A stretch of DNA of 64,000 nucleotides from Stenocarpella maydis (taxonomy: Eukaryota > Ascomycota > Sordariomycetes > Diaporthales > Diaporthaceae). The stretch is taken from NCBI GenBank assembly GCA_002270565.1, contig NQMI01000172.1, positions 26,736 to 90,735 on the forward strand. The letters are read 5' to 3'. Position 1 is the first letter of the stretch. Each line of letters begins with the position of its first letter. The position numbers were made by a program, and so were the translations under genes. The notes below the pieces were generated by a model, which worked only from the letters and a program-made list of their open reading frames with translations, was not told where the DNA came from and did not search any database. Below are positions 11,300 to 22,403 of the stretch, piece after piece.

Positions 11300-14200
11300 G
11301 TTCGACTGGAGTCAAGCCGTGGGTACCGTCGCGTGCGGTGTCGCAAATGGTGCGGCGGGCTGGGCAGTGAGCACCGCCTTGCCCGTGCCCAGTTCAGGTG
11401 TTGCCAGCCCAAGGCCAATGTCGGTCGCTCGGCTGTGGAGCTGGTTGAGACGGTGACAGGGTGTCGAAGGAGCAATTGGGTCAATTGGAAGGGTTTGGAG
11501 GGATGCTGCGAGGGCGACGGGGGCCTTGGGGAGAGTCGAGGCTCTGGCTTGGCTCTCTGCCTGGCCGGGCTTTGCCAGACGGGAAGACGGCGGCGCAAGG
11601 CGAAATCTTTTTGCGGTGGTGCAAGGAGTCAGTCGCGAGTTCTGTGGAGAATGGAGAAGTATCCAAACAATCCGGATCAGCAGGGTATGCGAGTGTCTGG
11701 CTCAGGATGGGCCTTGGACGTTGTGGTGCTGCGACCAGGTTGGTGCGGTGCAAGGCCGATGGAGGGGGGGGGCAGGGAGGGGGAGGAACAGGAGCAAGGC
11801 GTGCGCTGCCCGCTGCCGGCTGCTTCTGGTGTTGTGCACTGCTTGGTGTGCTGTGCTGCTGACGAAACGGCGTGGGGACGCAGGCTGGCAGGCTGGGCAG
11901 GCTGGGGCGCGGGGCGGGTCCAGAGATTGAGTTAATGCAGAGGAGCCCAGGTGATGCTATTCATGGGATGGGATGGGAGATTGGAGGTCGGGCTTGCAAT
12001 GAGCGCCGAGAGAGGGCCCCCCAGGCGAGGGATCCGGATGGCCGGGTCGAAACTCGGTGTGGTACTGTCGATTGTTGGGTCTGCTATTGTGAGGGGATCT
12101 GAGGGGGGAGGAGAAGGAGGCTCCAGGCTTGCTTGTACAAGTCTGCCCCGTCAGGCCTGTCTGAAGCAGCAAGCAGTCCAGTGCGATGGCGGGAGAAGAA
12201 CTGGATGGAACCTTTGGAAAGGCCTGAATGGTTTGGATCCACCGGGAGTCAAGTTTGATCTGCAGGGTTGGACTGGGCTGGCCTGGGCTTGGGTTGGGGG
12301 ATCTTTGTGTCTTGTTTCCGCCCTGCCAGCTGCCACACACTCGTGTCTCTCCAACCGCCGCGCCTCTCTGTGTGTGTTCTGCTCTCCTTCCACCAGCCCG
12401 GCCCAACAGCCCTGTCCGGGAGATATACGAGAGACGTTGATACGACAGGACTAATAAGCGCGCTCTTCATGGGCCTCGTCTATAAGCCGTGCCTAGTGCA
12501 GGAAAATACCTGGGTACCTGGGCAGGTGTGGACACACACACAATGGTCTGTCTACATCCGGCCGTTGGCCCTCGTCGTGAGCCAACACAGCCAACGCACT
12601 CCAACCCCCTCATGCCGCACTCGTCCTTTTTGCGCTGGCTTGCCCGCTCTCCATCCAATGCGTCGTCACGTATTAGACGAGCCACGGTCTGCCCAGCAAT
12701 GTAGCTTGGTTACCGCTGTGCGTATGTACGGAGTATTAGAAAGCTAGCTGCAGAGCGCAAGGAGCCCGCCTGGGTGTCAGCCGCAGGCTGGTCCGTGAAC
12801 AGCACGTGGAACGTCGAGGCGGCGGGGGAGGGGGGGGAGGGAGGGATTTTGGAATTTGCATATTAAACCGCCTACCTGGCAGCCCTAGGCAGTTACATCA
12901 AGACGAGGGCCGCCGAGTTGGTCATTGTCTTGGACTCGCAGGACTCGGAAGGGTCCAACTGGGTGAGGGAGTTGCTGCTGCACTAGTGAGTGTACTTCGT
13001 GCCCGTCGCCTGTCTCACCGACCAACCGACCACCAACTGCTGTGGCTGCCTGACATGCCACTCACAAGACTGACTCGTCACGGAAGATGAGCGATGGTGC
13101 TGCACCTGATGAGATGAACTGATACCAGTCGCTGCGCGTCTACATTATTTCCACCGGTAGCCTGCAACTGGGGCCAACGATACCAGGCAAATGAAGCCAT
13201 CTCCACGCCCACGTTTCTTCCTCCCAGAATGCCTCAAAAAAGCCCACCGAGCCATACTAATTACATTTGACTCGTGGCATGAACTTGTCAACCGAGATAG
13301 GACTGGCCTGATTACGACCCACGTGCTTCCAGGCTCCTGAAGCAACAGAGCATGCGTGTTTTAGATGCGTCACCGCCGCTGCGCACTCGGCATGAACATA
13401 ATCACCCAAGACGCCCTCCTCCTATTGCCTCCGTCGTCGTCGTCGACGGCGTCAGCCTCCCTGGGCATGTTTCTGCAGGTCAGGGGACCCGCAGAAGAAC
13501 AAATAAACTGATCGAGACCCGGCGGGTCGTCCGGTAGATATCCTTTTAGTATACCTGTTTTGTGCATCTCGGCCGAGACCATCATGACTCTTGCCCAGTG
13601 CCGTCGCCAGGCGGACAAGTAGACAAATGCCGGAGGGTTCGGAGCACTGTGCCTCTGCTTGGTAAAGCTCTCTCCATGCACGCTGTCGGGGTCCATGGCT
13701 TGACACCGCCGGCTTATTCCTCGTGGTCGCCGGGTGGGCACATGTACCGAGTACAGCGGCGCTCTCTTCTGCTTCCCGTCGCGTGTGTATTGTGCGCGGG
13801 CAAGCGTTTCACTACACACGCACACGCACACGCACACGCACACGCACACGCACACGCACACGATATCCGTCGAGGAAGCTAGTACTACTGAGCACGTTGG
13901 ACAACTTGTTTCCAAAGCCGGCCATTACACAGGTGTCACGTCAGGCTCACAAGGCTGACAGACCGTTTCTATTTTGAGAAGCCATCCCTGCTGAACCCGT
14001 CTGTTTCAGGCCGGTGTTGCCAGTGGCAGCCATCCTTTCAGTCGGCAGTGACACCGCACCGGCAGGCGCTTTCATCGTCACCAATCACGCCCCGGCACGA
14101 CGCTTGCGGGAGCCGCCCTGCCCCACCCAGCTCCGGTCCCTGCCGCAATGTTCCGCGTCTGCTTGTCAACCAAGCTTTCCCAGCCAGCCAGCAAGCAACA

Positions 14201-14632
14201 CCGATTTTTCCCTATCTCCCGACCGCAACGGACAACCACGTCGTTGACTCCAATCAGCGGCCGTGACCTCGTGCAGATACACTCGGATGAAGTGAGAGGC
14301 CTCAAGGCGGCACCCGTCCTGCGACGTGGTATCGATCCCATCACAACCCACCGACACTTGACGTCCAGCCTTGCGTGCAAAGGACCCAAGATCTGAGTAG
14401 GACGCGCCCCCCCCCCCCAGCTCCGAGCCCTTCTGCCGTTATATGATGATGTTTATTATTGGAGCTGTCTGATCCCTTTGATGACTCTCTATATACCGTA
14501 TACGCTTTTATTCTGATGATGCCTCGCCTACACTGGCCTCGTTCCTCGCTGCTGGACTTGCTGTTATCTTGATGCCAGGCTAACACATGTTGCGAGCAGG
14601 AGCCGCTGTAGCCAACCCACGGCGAGCCCACC
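11300..14632. other. Long intergenic region with simple repeats
   Basis: About 3.3 kb between divergently transcribed genes (SH3 protein and SSU72). It is locally GC- and G-run-rich (11500-12300, 12810-12850) with a CACACG array at 13815-13862 and a short C-run at 14408-14418. Several open frames of 100-200 codons exist on both strands, but they are compositionally biased and show no family character. It probably contains both promoters and long 5' UTRs. Confidence 0.5.
13815..13862. repeat. (CACACG)8 hexanucleotide array
   Basis: Eight perfect tandem copies of CACACG in the middle of the 11.3-14.6 kb intergenic region. The alternating purine-pyrimidine sequence can in principle adopt Z-form DNA. 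The open frames through it, encoding runs such as HTHTHT or RTRTRT, are artefacts of the repeat. Confidence 0.9.
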
Positions 14633-15498
14633 ATGGCAGCCATGGAAGCCACCAATGGAGCGGCAGCTATGCCTGTGGCGCAGAACGGCGCCAGCGAGGA
14701 GTCAGAGAGCTATAAGCTGCGTTTCTGCACGGTCTGCGCAAGCAACCAGAACAGGTACGCCTCCCCACTCCCCCTCCCCCCTCCCCCCGTCCCCCGTCTC
14801 CCACCTCAGGCGTCGCATCATTTCTAACAGAGTAATGTAGGTCCATGGAGGGCCACCTCCGCCTCGCCCAGGCTGGCTACCCCGTCATATCGTTTGGGAC
14901 CGGCTCGCTTGTCCGGCTCCCCGGCCCGACCATCACGCAGCCCAACGTCTATCAGTTCAACAAGACCTCGTACGATAGCATGTACAAGGAGCTCGAGGGA
15001 AAGGACCCGCGTCTTTACCGTGCCAATGGCCTGCTCAACATGCTGGGCCGGAACCGAGGCATCAAGTGGGGGCCGGAGAGGTGGCAGGACTGGCAAATCG
15101 GGCACCCACGCCACGGTCGTGAGCAGGAGCAAGGGCGCGAGGGCACCGAGATGGGACTGGTCGACATTGTCATCACCTGCGAGGAGAGGTGCTGGGACAA
15201 CGTGGTGGACGACCTGCTCGCGAGGGGATCGCCCCTCAACCGGCCAGTCCATGTCATCAATATTGACATCAAGGACAATCACGAGGAGGCATCAGTCGGT
15301 GGGCGAGGCATGGTCGACCTGGCCAACTCGCTCAACAAGGCGGCGCAGGAGGAGCGCGGGGCTGTCGGTGCGGCTGCCTTTGACGGGGGCGGCGCGGCGG
15401 CACGGTCGGGCTTTGACGAGAGGGTCCCCGAAATCCTGGCAGAGTGGCAGGAGCGGTGGCCTAACCTCCCTGCTACGTGGACGCTGTCTTGGTTTTGA
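14633..15498 (+). CDS. SSU72: RNA polymerase II CTD phosphatase Ssu72
   Basis: Predicted 259-residue phosphatase that removes Ser5 phosphate from the RNA polymerase II C-terminal domain and works with the cleavage and polyadenylation machinery in the nucleus. Exons are 14633..14754 and 14841..15498; the 86-nt intron (GTACGC to ATGTAG) splits an Arg codon. The nearer AG at 14829-14830 would bring a stop into frame, so 14840 is the acceptor. The phosphate-binding signature C-x5-R-S is at residues 35-42 (CASNQNRS) and spans the splice site. The conserved [17 protein letters not shown] follows, then [18 protein letters not shown]. The first ~26 residues are a poorly conserved extension, so translation could also start at Met4 or Met13. 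Confidence 0.95.
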
Positions 15499-17311
15499 GG
15501 ACTGTTTGCAATCCGTTTTATCAATGACGGATGCTATTGCAGCACTAACGTGTAAACTGGTCCAATCGCCTCTGTGACTCTATAGGGCTGGGCGACACGT
15601 TCCCGCCCCGACAAACAAGATTGACTTTGGACGGTAGCTCCTGTCAAAGCTCCAGAGGAGCTGTCCTCTTGGGGGTTGGCCGCGTTTCATGGAGGTCGGC
15701 ACGGACGGAGAGCTCGAGCTGTTGTCATTGCTCGAAAGAGCAGTGTGGCGGACCTGTCCAGGCTTGAAGAGCGCCGCCCTTGGTTGCTTTCGGCGACTAG
15801 CAGCAGCAACTGATGATGCCCTATCTAGTATTTGCTCTCGGAATCGTCTCGGCCCGGAACCGTCCCATCTTGCTCGTGACAGGGAACTTGGGCAGAGTTG
15901 GTGGAGAGAACGGGCGTGTTTACCGCCTGAGCAGCACATGGAGTATATTGGCTGGGAACTGACTCGGAATATTGAAGCTTCTGTCAGTCGGCGAAGGGAC
16001 CACGTTTTCTCATGCCGCAAGCCGGGGTACGAAGGGGGAGGGAATGGACACAAAAGTTGGGACGAAGTTTAGCAATGCGACTTGGCGGCTTGAGACCCCG
16101 GACCCGGGGCGCCAATCGCCCGCTGGCAGGAAATTAAGCTCCATGGCTGAGCCGACCAGGATCCGCCGACTGGGCCGCAGCGAGATAGAGAGAAGGCTGC
16201 ACAGCCTCACCGGCCCCGAGATTGCAATCTACATACTTTGTTGGTCGATGCGACACGGCCTTGTGTGCCTTCGCCCAACGGTGTCCCGTCCCCCGTCTTA
16301 GCCACCGGCATTGCACCGCACCCACCACCAACTAGTGTAAACCCCCCCCCTGAGGCCCACTGGCCCACGGAGGCCGGGTCCGACTCGACTCCGGGACCTG
16401 CAGCCGATCACGCTCGGCGGCCGAAAGGCTCGGGATGGGGAAGTGCAGGCGTTGATCATGCTCACTCTCTCGTGAGCCTGGTTCAGGAACACCCTCGGGG
16501 CTGCTTGCATTGGCGTTTGTGGGTTCGGCGGGCACGGTCGTGGGCGCAGTTGTGCGAATTTCCTGGGGTATTAATTACCAGAGTGGATAAAGGCATTTAC
16601 GGAGTGTTCGAGGATATGCGTTTCCAGTCTCGCGTCTCGAAGTTCCAAAGGCCCTGACCTTGCTTGCACCTGTCAATGCTGTGTAGGCGATGAGCCGCTT
16701 GGGAACGCCAACCGTGCGCTTTCGAGTAGGGCAGCCACATGCTTGTCTGACAGCCTCCGCGAGAAACGGAGCTGCGATGCGCATCCACGGTAACTAGTTA
16801 GTTGGTCGGTCGGTCGGTCACGAGAGGCGCCCAGAGATGGGCAAGGTGTATGATAGTGTAGAGCAAGACACAATAGTGTATGTATGTATATGCATGCAAT
16901 GGGCTGTGGGCTCCCGGCGGATTCATCTCTCCTTGGGCCCCTGTCCTTTCCCTCACGGTCGAGACCGATGGATCGGCAGGCACAGATCCAGAAGCCCGCC
17001 GACAGTATGTATTGCAGACGCTCGACAGGCAAGAGCAGCACATGCAGGCCGGCAGGGCAATCTGCTATGCAGGTATGTAATCTCACCGCCTACGAGGTTC
17101 GTGCCGCCAGGCGCTGGTGTGGGTTGTCAGCTGCTTGGTGACGGCCTCTTTCACATGGCGCCTCCCCCCCCCGTCCGTGCCTCTCACGGTACTTGAGGAG
17201 ACTGATAGACTGCACCGGCTAACTGGATCGATGCCCAACAAGTTTTTGCCCTCTGTCGAGCCGCCCTGCGTCATCGACTATTATCGGCCTGGTATCTATC
17301 TACCCTTGGAA

Positions 17312-17339
17312 CTACCTACTTAGGTACTATAGTAGGTAG
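17312..17339. repeat. Perfect inverted repeat in intergenic DNA
   Basis: CTACCTACT (17312-17320) is followed by a 10-base spacer containing TAGGTACTAT and then AGTAGGTAG (17331-17339), its exact reverse complement. It could form a hairpin or mark a dyad protein-binding site. It resembles the CTACCTAGGTAG palindromes found in other spacers of the window. Confidence 0.8.
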
Positions 17340-18315
17340 GATATGGTAAGAGGTCACACGGGCTAACGGGCGCGTCCATGGGCTGCCCCACGCCTTTTTG
17401 TTAATCCCGGGTCAACTGGTTCTTTGTCAATGTCGCAGTGGGTCAGGGGGAGGATCAGGGGGGGAGCCCATGGCATACTGGAGATTGGGGACAGCGAGGA
17501 GACGGCTCCTCATTGGTGGGCTGTCCCCTGGCGCTGGGGAAGGCGCCGGGAAAGGCCTCCTTCGCACCGTCGCTTCCATGCATTCCCAGGCCGTCGCCGC
17601 CAACTTCTGGCAGGGCCTCCTTTATTCCATGTTGCAAGCAGCGCCAAGCTGTCCCCCGTTCCCTGGGCTGAAATTGCTTGAGCACCGGGCCTGACGGGCT
17701 GCCGGGCTGCCGGGCTGACGGGCTGCCACACAGGCACGGTACCTACACTAGAGCCACAGCCGCACCGATCGAGATGCCACCCCCCCCCCAATGACGTTCA
17801 TTCTTGCTGTGTGAGTCCAAGTAGTCTAAGTACTGTAGCACAGTACGTACATGCGGATTGGGGCCTAGGATTCGCTGCTAATCAAATGAAATCCGACCCT
17901 GCCAGGCACAATCCGGCCTAGCCAGGGGTGTTGCCAGCAGCCATTACCGACAGGTACAACCACACAGAGAAGTCCTGCCCTGTCATGTCATCTAGAAGCA
18001 CTACTCTCATCAATGAAGCAACCCTCTCTCCCATCGATCCCCGGTCTGGCTGCATCTTTTCTTTTGCGGAAAACCTCTGCGTGTCCGCACCCTGTTGCCA
18101 GGTCTGGGAGACTACTCTTCTCTCTCTCTCTCTCTTACGCCCTTCTTCCCTCTCTTCTTTCTCCACAACTCTTCTCGACGCTCCTTTGGCCCCCTTCTTT
18201 GTTCGTACCTTATACGCATAGGTAGCAGTCGGTGCTGTGGAATATCACTTCGACTGCTCGCTCGCTTAATAATCCCACGCCCCCGCCAGTCTTCGGTTCG
18301 CTGTGCTCGATTCTG

Positions 18316-18422
18316 CTGTGCTGTGCTGTGCTGTGCTCTGCTCGTCCCTTAGCACGAGCTTCCGAGACAAGCCACGCCCCGAGCCGCCAACACCTGCTTC
18401 TCGAGCTCGAGCTCGAGCTCGA
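18316..18422. repeat. Simple repeats: (CTGTG)4 and (CTCGAG) run
   Basis: Four CTGTG units at 18316-18335 are followed, about 65 bases on, by a 22-base run of alternating GAGCTC and CTCGAG palindromes at 18401-18422. Both lie about 1.2 kb upstream of the SPA2 start, probably in its promoter or leader. Confidence 0.7.
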
Positions 18423-19605
18423 CATCAAATCCTCCTAGGCGCGCTGTCGCTAATCGCCAATCGCCGCCGCTGCCGCCCAGATCGAGTCAAGCAGATGCAT
18501 ATGACACTACGGGGGCCGCATTCACCTACCCATCCCCTCATAGTAATTCGAATCCATACCGCCCTGCAGTAAACCCCCTTAACGCAAACCTGCAACCGAT
18601 TCACTTCTGGTCGCGTACTCTCCTAGCCTCCTTCCCTACAAGCCCTGAAGCCACCAACCCGGTGCAGCCAAATCGTCCGATATCGAGTCTACGCCCCGAC
18701 GGCCAGGGGAACTGGAACTCAGCCCGCACCGAGCTGCAACTCGACTTGTTGTGTCAGTCTGGCGTCTACGGCGGAATCCAGCGGCCAAGCATCCAAAAAG
18801 TTGGCACGCCAGGAGCGGATCTCGTTATTGGTCACTCGACCTCGACTCGGTCAACATCTGCCCTTGCTATAGCCCTACTTAACCTTTCCGGCCCGCAAAC
18901 CCACCCCCGTGTTGCACTGCCGACCTTTGTCACAGCGGCGAAACGGCGGCTCCTTTTATCTGCAAACCGCAATCACCACCACATCAGGCCAAGCCAAACG
19001 GGGCTGCTGGGGCCAACAACTTTAATTCCCCCGTGATCGCCTGTTCCTCCGACGGTGGGCACAGGAAGTCAACTATTTGTCTTACCGCCCGGCCACGAGT
19101 TGGGCTGCACCTAAAATCCCCATCCCTCCCGCACCGAGACATTTGCCCAAATTTGGAGGTTTTGCATCCTTGCCCGCCCGACTCGACGTTTCGGATTCCT
19201 GCTTAAACAGTCGCCTTCGTTCAGCTGCCAGGGCTGTCTGCCCACTTTTGCAACACAGGGCAACGGGGTGAACCGAAGCGCGGCTTCGTCCCGCTTTCTG
19301 CATTCCTCCACCGCATTCTGCACCGCGGTTGACGGCAACGGTGACCATCGACGTCTGCGACCGTGCAGCACAAGAATCTGCATCCCTTCAGACACGAGAC
19401 CAGCCTCGGTGCCGTTTGCGACCACGGTGGCCGTAGAGGACTGAACCACCACCCGGTGCGCCCAGCCCGGCCGGCCTGAGACCTCGAGACCAGCCTCTTG
19501 CGACTGAGCCACCCACCCGCCCTACGAACTATGCTTGCTGCTCGCGCCAACCCCCCATTATCCCCGGTGTCTACAGCAGGTACAATCTGGCCGACTGGAA
19601 CAGAA

Positions 19606-22403
19606 ATGAACAACGATGGTCCTTACTCGAATGCACCTCGAGGCCCAAATCCACTCCTAGAGCAGGGCCAGTTAGCATCCCCACCATATTCTGGAGGAGG
19701 ACCAAACGGCCCAATGAACGGTGGCTTTCCGCCAGGCCCAAGGAGCGCCGGCGGGCCCTCGCCGCCACCTTCGGTCGGCCGTTCGAGCACAGCAACTGAT
19801 CTTTATGCGAGAAGTGAGAGCGGTCGCAGCGGACAAGAGATCAATGTGGAGGCGGTATTAGGGGAGCACTATGTGGCGCTGAAGCGCTACCTATCGCAGA
19901 CATCGCGCGATGGCAAGCCGAACCCCCCTGCGAACAAGGCCCGCGACAAGCTTCAGCGCTTGACCGGTGTTCAGTTTCTCGAGCTCAGTACCGATGTGTT
20001 CGACGAGTTGCTGCGAAGGCAGGCCTTCAGCCGAAGACCTCCGAACGCACCGCCCAACGTCGGTCCGCCTCCATACCTGATCCCGGAGGACACCTTCCAC
20101 CCCAAACGGAACCAGGCTCGGCAGAAGCTTTCCTCGCTCGGCCCTCCTCGCTTCCGCGACCTCGCTACCGATGTCTTCTGCGAGCTGGAGCGGAGGTACC
20201 CGCGCTTCGTGGACGGCGACATCCCGCGGTTGTCGAGCCCGGTTTCGACGAGAGCTCCTAGTAGAGCTGGGACGCCCATGGGTGGATATCCTCCACGCGG
20301 TATGGGGAGAAGGCAGCCTAGTAATGCTAGTTCCATACGCGGAGCTGGATCCATCGTCGATGGATACGACGTTCCCCCTTCCCCTGGGCTGCCACCAAAT
20401 GGCTACGACCGCCCGACACCGAAACAATTTCAGAGCAATACGATAATACCAAACAAGAGTACCATGGTGGAGGAAGATGACGAGCCCGACGATGACCGGG
20501 GACAGAACGATTACGCACTCGGTGGAAGAGAGCAGAGTGATGCACCATCAGAGGTGAGTGAAGGGATTAGGCAGGGTCTCGCCGGCATATCTGACCAACC
20601 GCGACAGAGTGACAAACGAATGATGGACGACTACGAGATGCAAATACGAGAGCTACGTGAAAAGCTTGACAGCATGGAAGACCAGCTGAAGAAGAAGGAT
20701 GACGAAATGAACGAGATGCTTGACGGCGAGCGGTCGAGATCCACTGCCGCAAATGCAGAGAAGACGGAACTGTCGAACATGCGCTTGGGATTGGAGAGCC
20801 AGCTCGCCGACGCCCAAAACTTGAATGACTCGCTGAGGCAGCAGCTCGACCGCCTCAGAGAAGAGCACTCCAACGAGATTCGACAGCTTCGCGACGAGAT
20901 TGAGGAGGCTCGGTCGTCTGTGACAGCGATGGGCTCCGACCAGAACGACCCCGACCTGGTGAGAGAGAACGAAGAGTTGCGGGCAGCACTTGATGAACAG
21001 CGACAAACCACAATGCAAGTCAGGCGGGAAGCCCAGGAGTTCCTGCGAGAGATGAAGATGCTGTCGGCGCAGAGTGGCTCCTCATGGGCCAAGCAAGGCG
21101 AACTCGAGAAGACAATCGAGACTCTGGAGCTGGAAGTCAAGGACTGGCGCAATCGCTACGCGAGGGCAAGGACCCAGCTGCGCAGCATGCGCTCCGAGTC
21201 TATGAGCATGTCTGTCGGTCAAGACGCGGGCCGATATGTCCGTGAAAAGGGCTTCACCGATGACAACGGTCTTGTTAAGGACGTCCACGTCACAAAGTTC
21301 CAGATTGCTATTGACGAGTTGCTCAGGCGTGCCCGTGTCGAAGAGCCAGACAAGGTTATTGACTCGATGAAGTCCGTCGTGATGAGCGTACGTCGCATCA
21401 CTAAGGATATTGACGCCTCCCAATCAAACGACCAGTCGCAGCAGCAGCGTAAGCAGCTCAAGAGCCGCCTGTCATCGATGGCCAACAACTTGATTACCGC
21501 TGCAAAGACTTTTGCTACGTCAGCCGGCATGTCGCCCATCTCTGTGCTTGATGCCGCAGCCTCGAACCTTGTCGGCGCAATAGTCGACCTTCTACGAGTG
21601 GTCAAGATCCGGATCACGCCCGACGGAGAGCTCGAGGAGGAGGACGATGGCACAGCAACACCGGTTGGCTCTGTCGGCGTCTTCTCGCCTCGAACGGCCA
21701 AGTCGCAATCCATACAGAGTGCCTACCAGCAAGACCCATACCCACAAGAACTGCCCCCTCCCCCTCCCTTCCAGGGCCTTGGAAGGAGGTCCAGCATGGA
21801 TTCGTCAGCGTACAGCCCGGTGAACTCCCCGCGTGAGTCTGTCGAGACGTATAACAAGTCAAACGGCAATGGATACGCACCTGCGTCGAACGGATACGCA
21901 CCCGCGTCGAACGGATATGATATGCGCCGAGTTGACTCCAGGACGGAAGATCTTAAGGTGAGCATACAATCTCCCCGCCTCCGTTCACCCCGCCAGGACC
22001 ATCCTTACTGACAAGCTCGGAACAGGTATATCTTGACGATCAGACGGCCATCTTGGTGCAGACCATCCAAAGCCTTGTCGGCTTGATCCGCGGGGCCGCT
22101 GATATTAGCCGAATCGAGCCGTTGATCCGCTCCATCGTCGACACTGTCGGCAAAGTCATGTCCGAGACCGAGGCGTCTGGAAATGGCGACATGATCGGAC
22201 GCCTTGCCGACTCCCAGCAGCGCCTGATGGAGGCCGGAGAGCGGGGTCAGGTCCTGGCCGCCGATGGCAAGAACAACGCCGACCGCGAGTGGCGCATGTG
22301 GACACAGACGCTGCCGCCCATCGCGTTCGAGATTGCCCGCGAGACCAAGGAGCTTGTCCAGCGCATCAGCCAACTGGTCTCGACCGACGAAGACTTCTCT
22401 TAG
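19606..22403 (+). CDS. SPA2: Polarity scaffold Spa2
   Basis: Predicted ~909-residue polarisome scaffold that links the formin and MAP kinase modules at hyphal tips. Exons are 19606..21957 and 22026..22403; the 68-nt intron has a GTGAGC donor and an AACAG acceptor. Two Spa2-homology (GIT-type) repeats sit at about residues 82-200 (EHYVALKRYL...LSTDVFDELLRRQ and HPKRNQARQKLSSL...LATDVFCELERR). A long coiled coil spans about 340-540, and the conserved C-terminal helical domain ends exon 2 (VYLDDQTAILVQTIQSLVGL). A 54-nt stretch at 20554-20607 has GTGAGT, CTGAC and ACAG signals. It is probably an in-frame intron, which would shorten the protein by 18 residues. The start at 19606 (MNNDGPYSNAP) is preferred; an upstream in-frame Met lies at 19531. 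Confidence 0.93.

Larger units (their letters stand above)
15499..19605. other. Long intergenic region upstream of SPA2
   Basis: About 4.1 kb without a supported gene. It contains a perfect 9-bp inverted repeat (17312-17320 and 17331-17339), GGTCG repeats near 16803-16818 and a GGGCTGNC-type repeat near 17695-17725. It also holds pyrimidine tracts near 18116-18135, four CTGTG units at 18316-18335 and a CTCGAG palindromic run at 18401-18422. From about 18.5 kb on it is probably the promoter and long 5' UTR of SPA2. Open frames such as 15689-16072 show no conserved features. Confidence 0.5.

Noticed and set aside
11333..11935. 200-codon plus-strand frame upstream of the SH3 gene
   Set aside because: It is Gly/Trp/Arg-biased from G-rich DNA, and the overlapping alternative frames are equally long.
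13562..13977. Open frames encoding His-Thr or Arg-Thr repeats
   Set aside because: They are products of the CACACG array and have no conserved sequence outside it.
19531..19605. Upstream in-frame Met for SPA2
   Set aside because: The extra 25 residues are low-complexity and preceded by long pyrimidine-rich leader. It cannot be excluded but is less likely than 19606.
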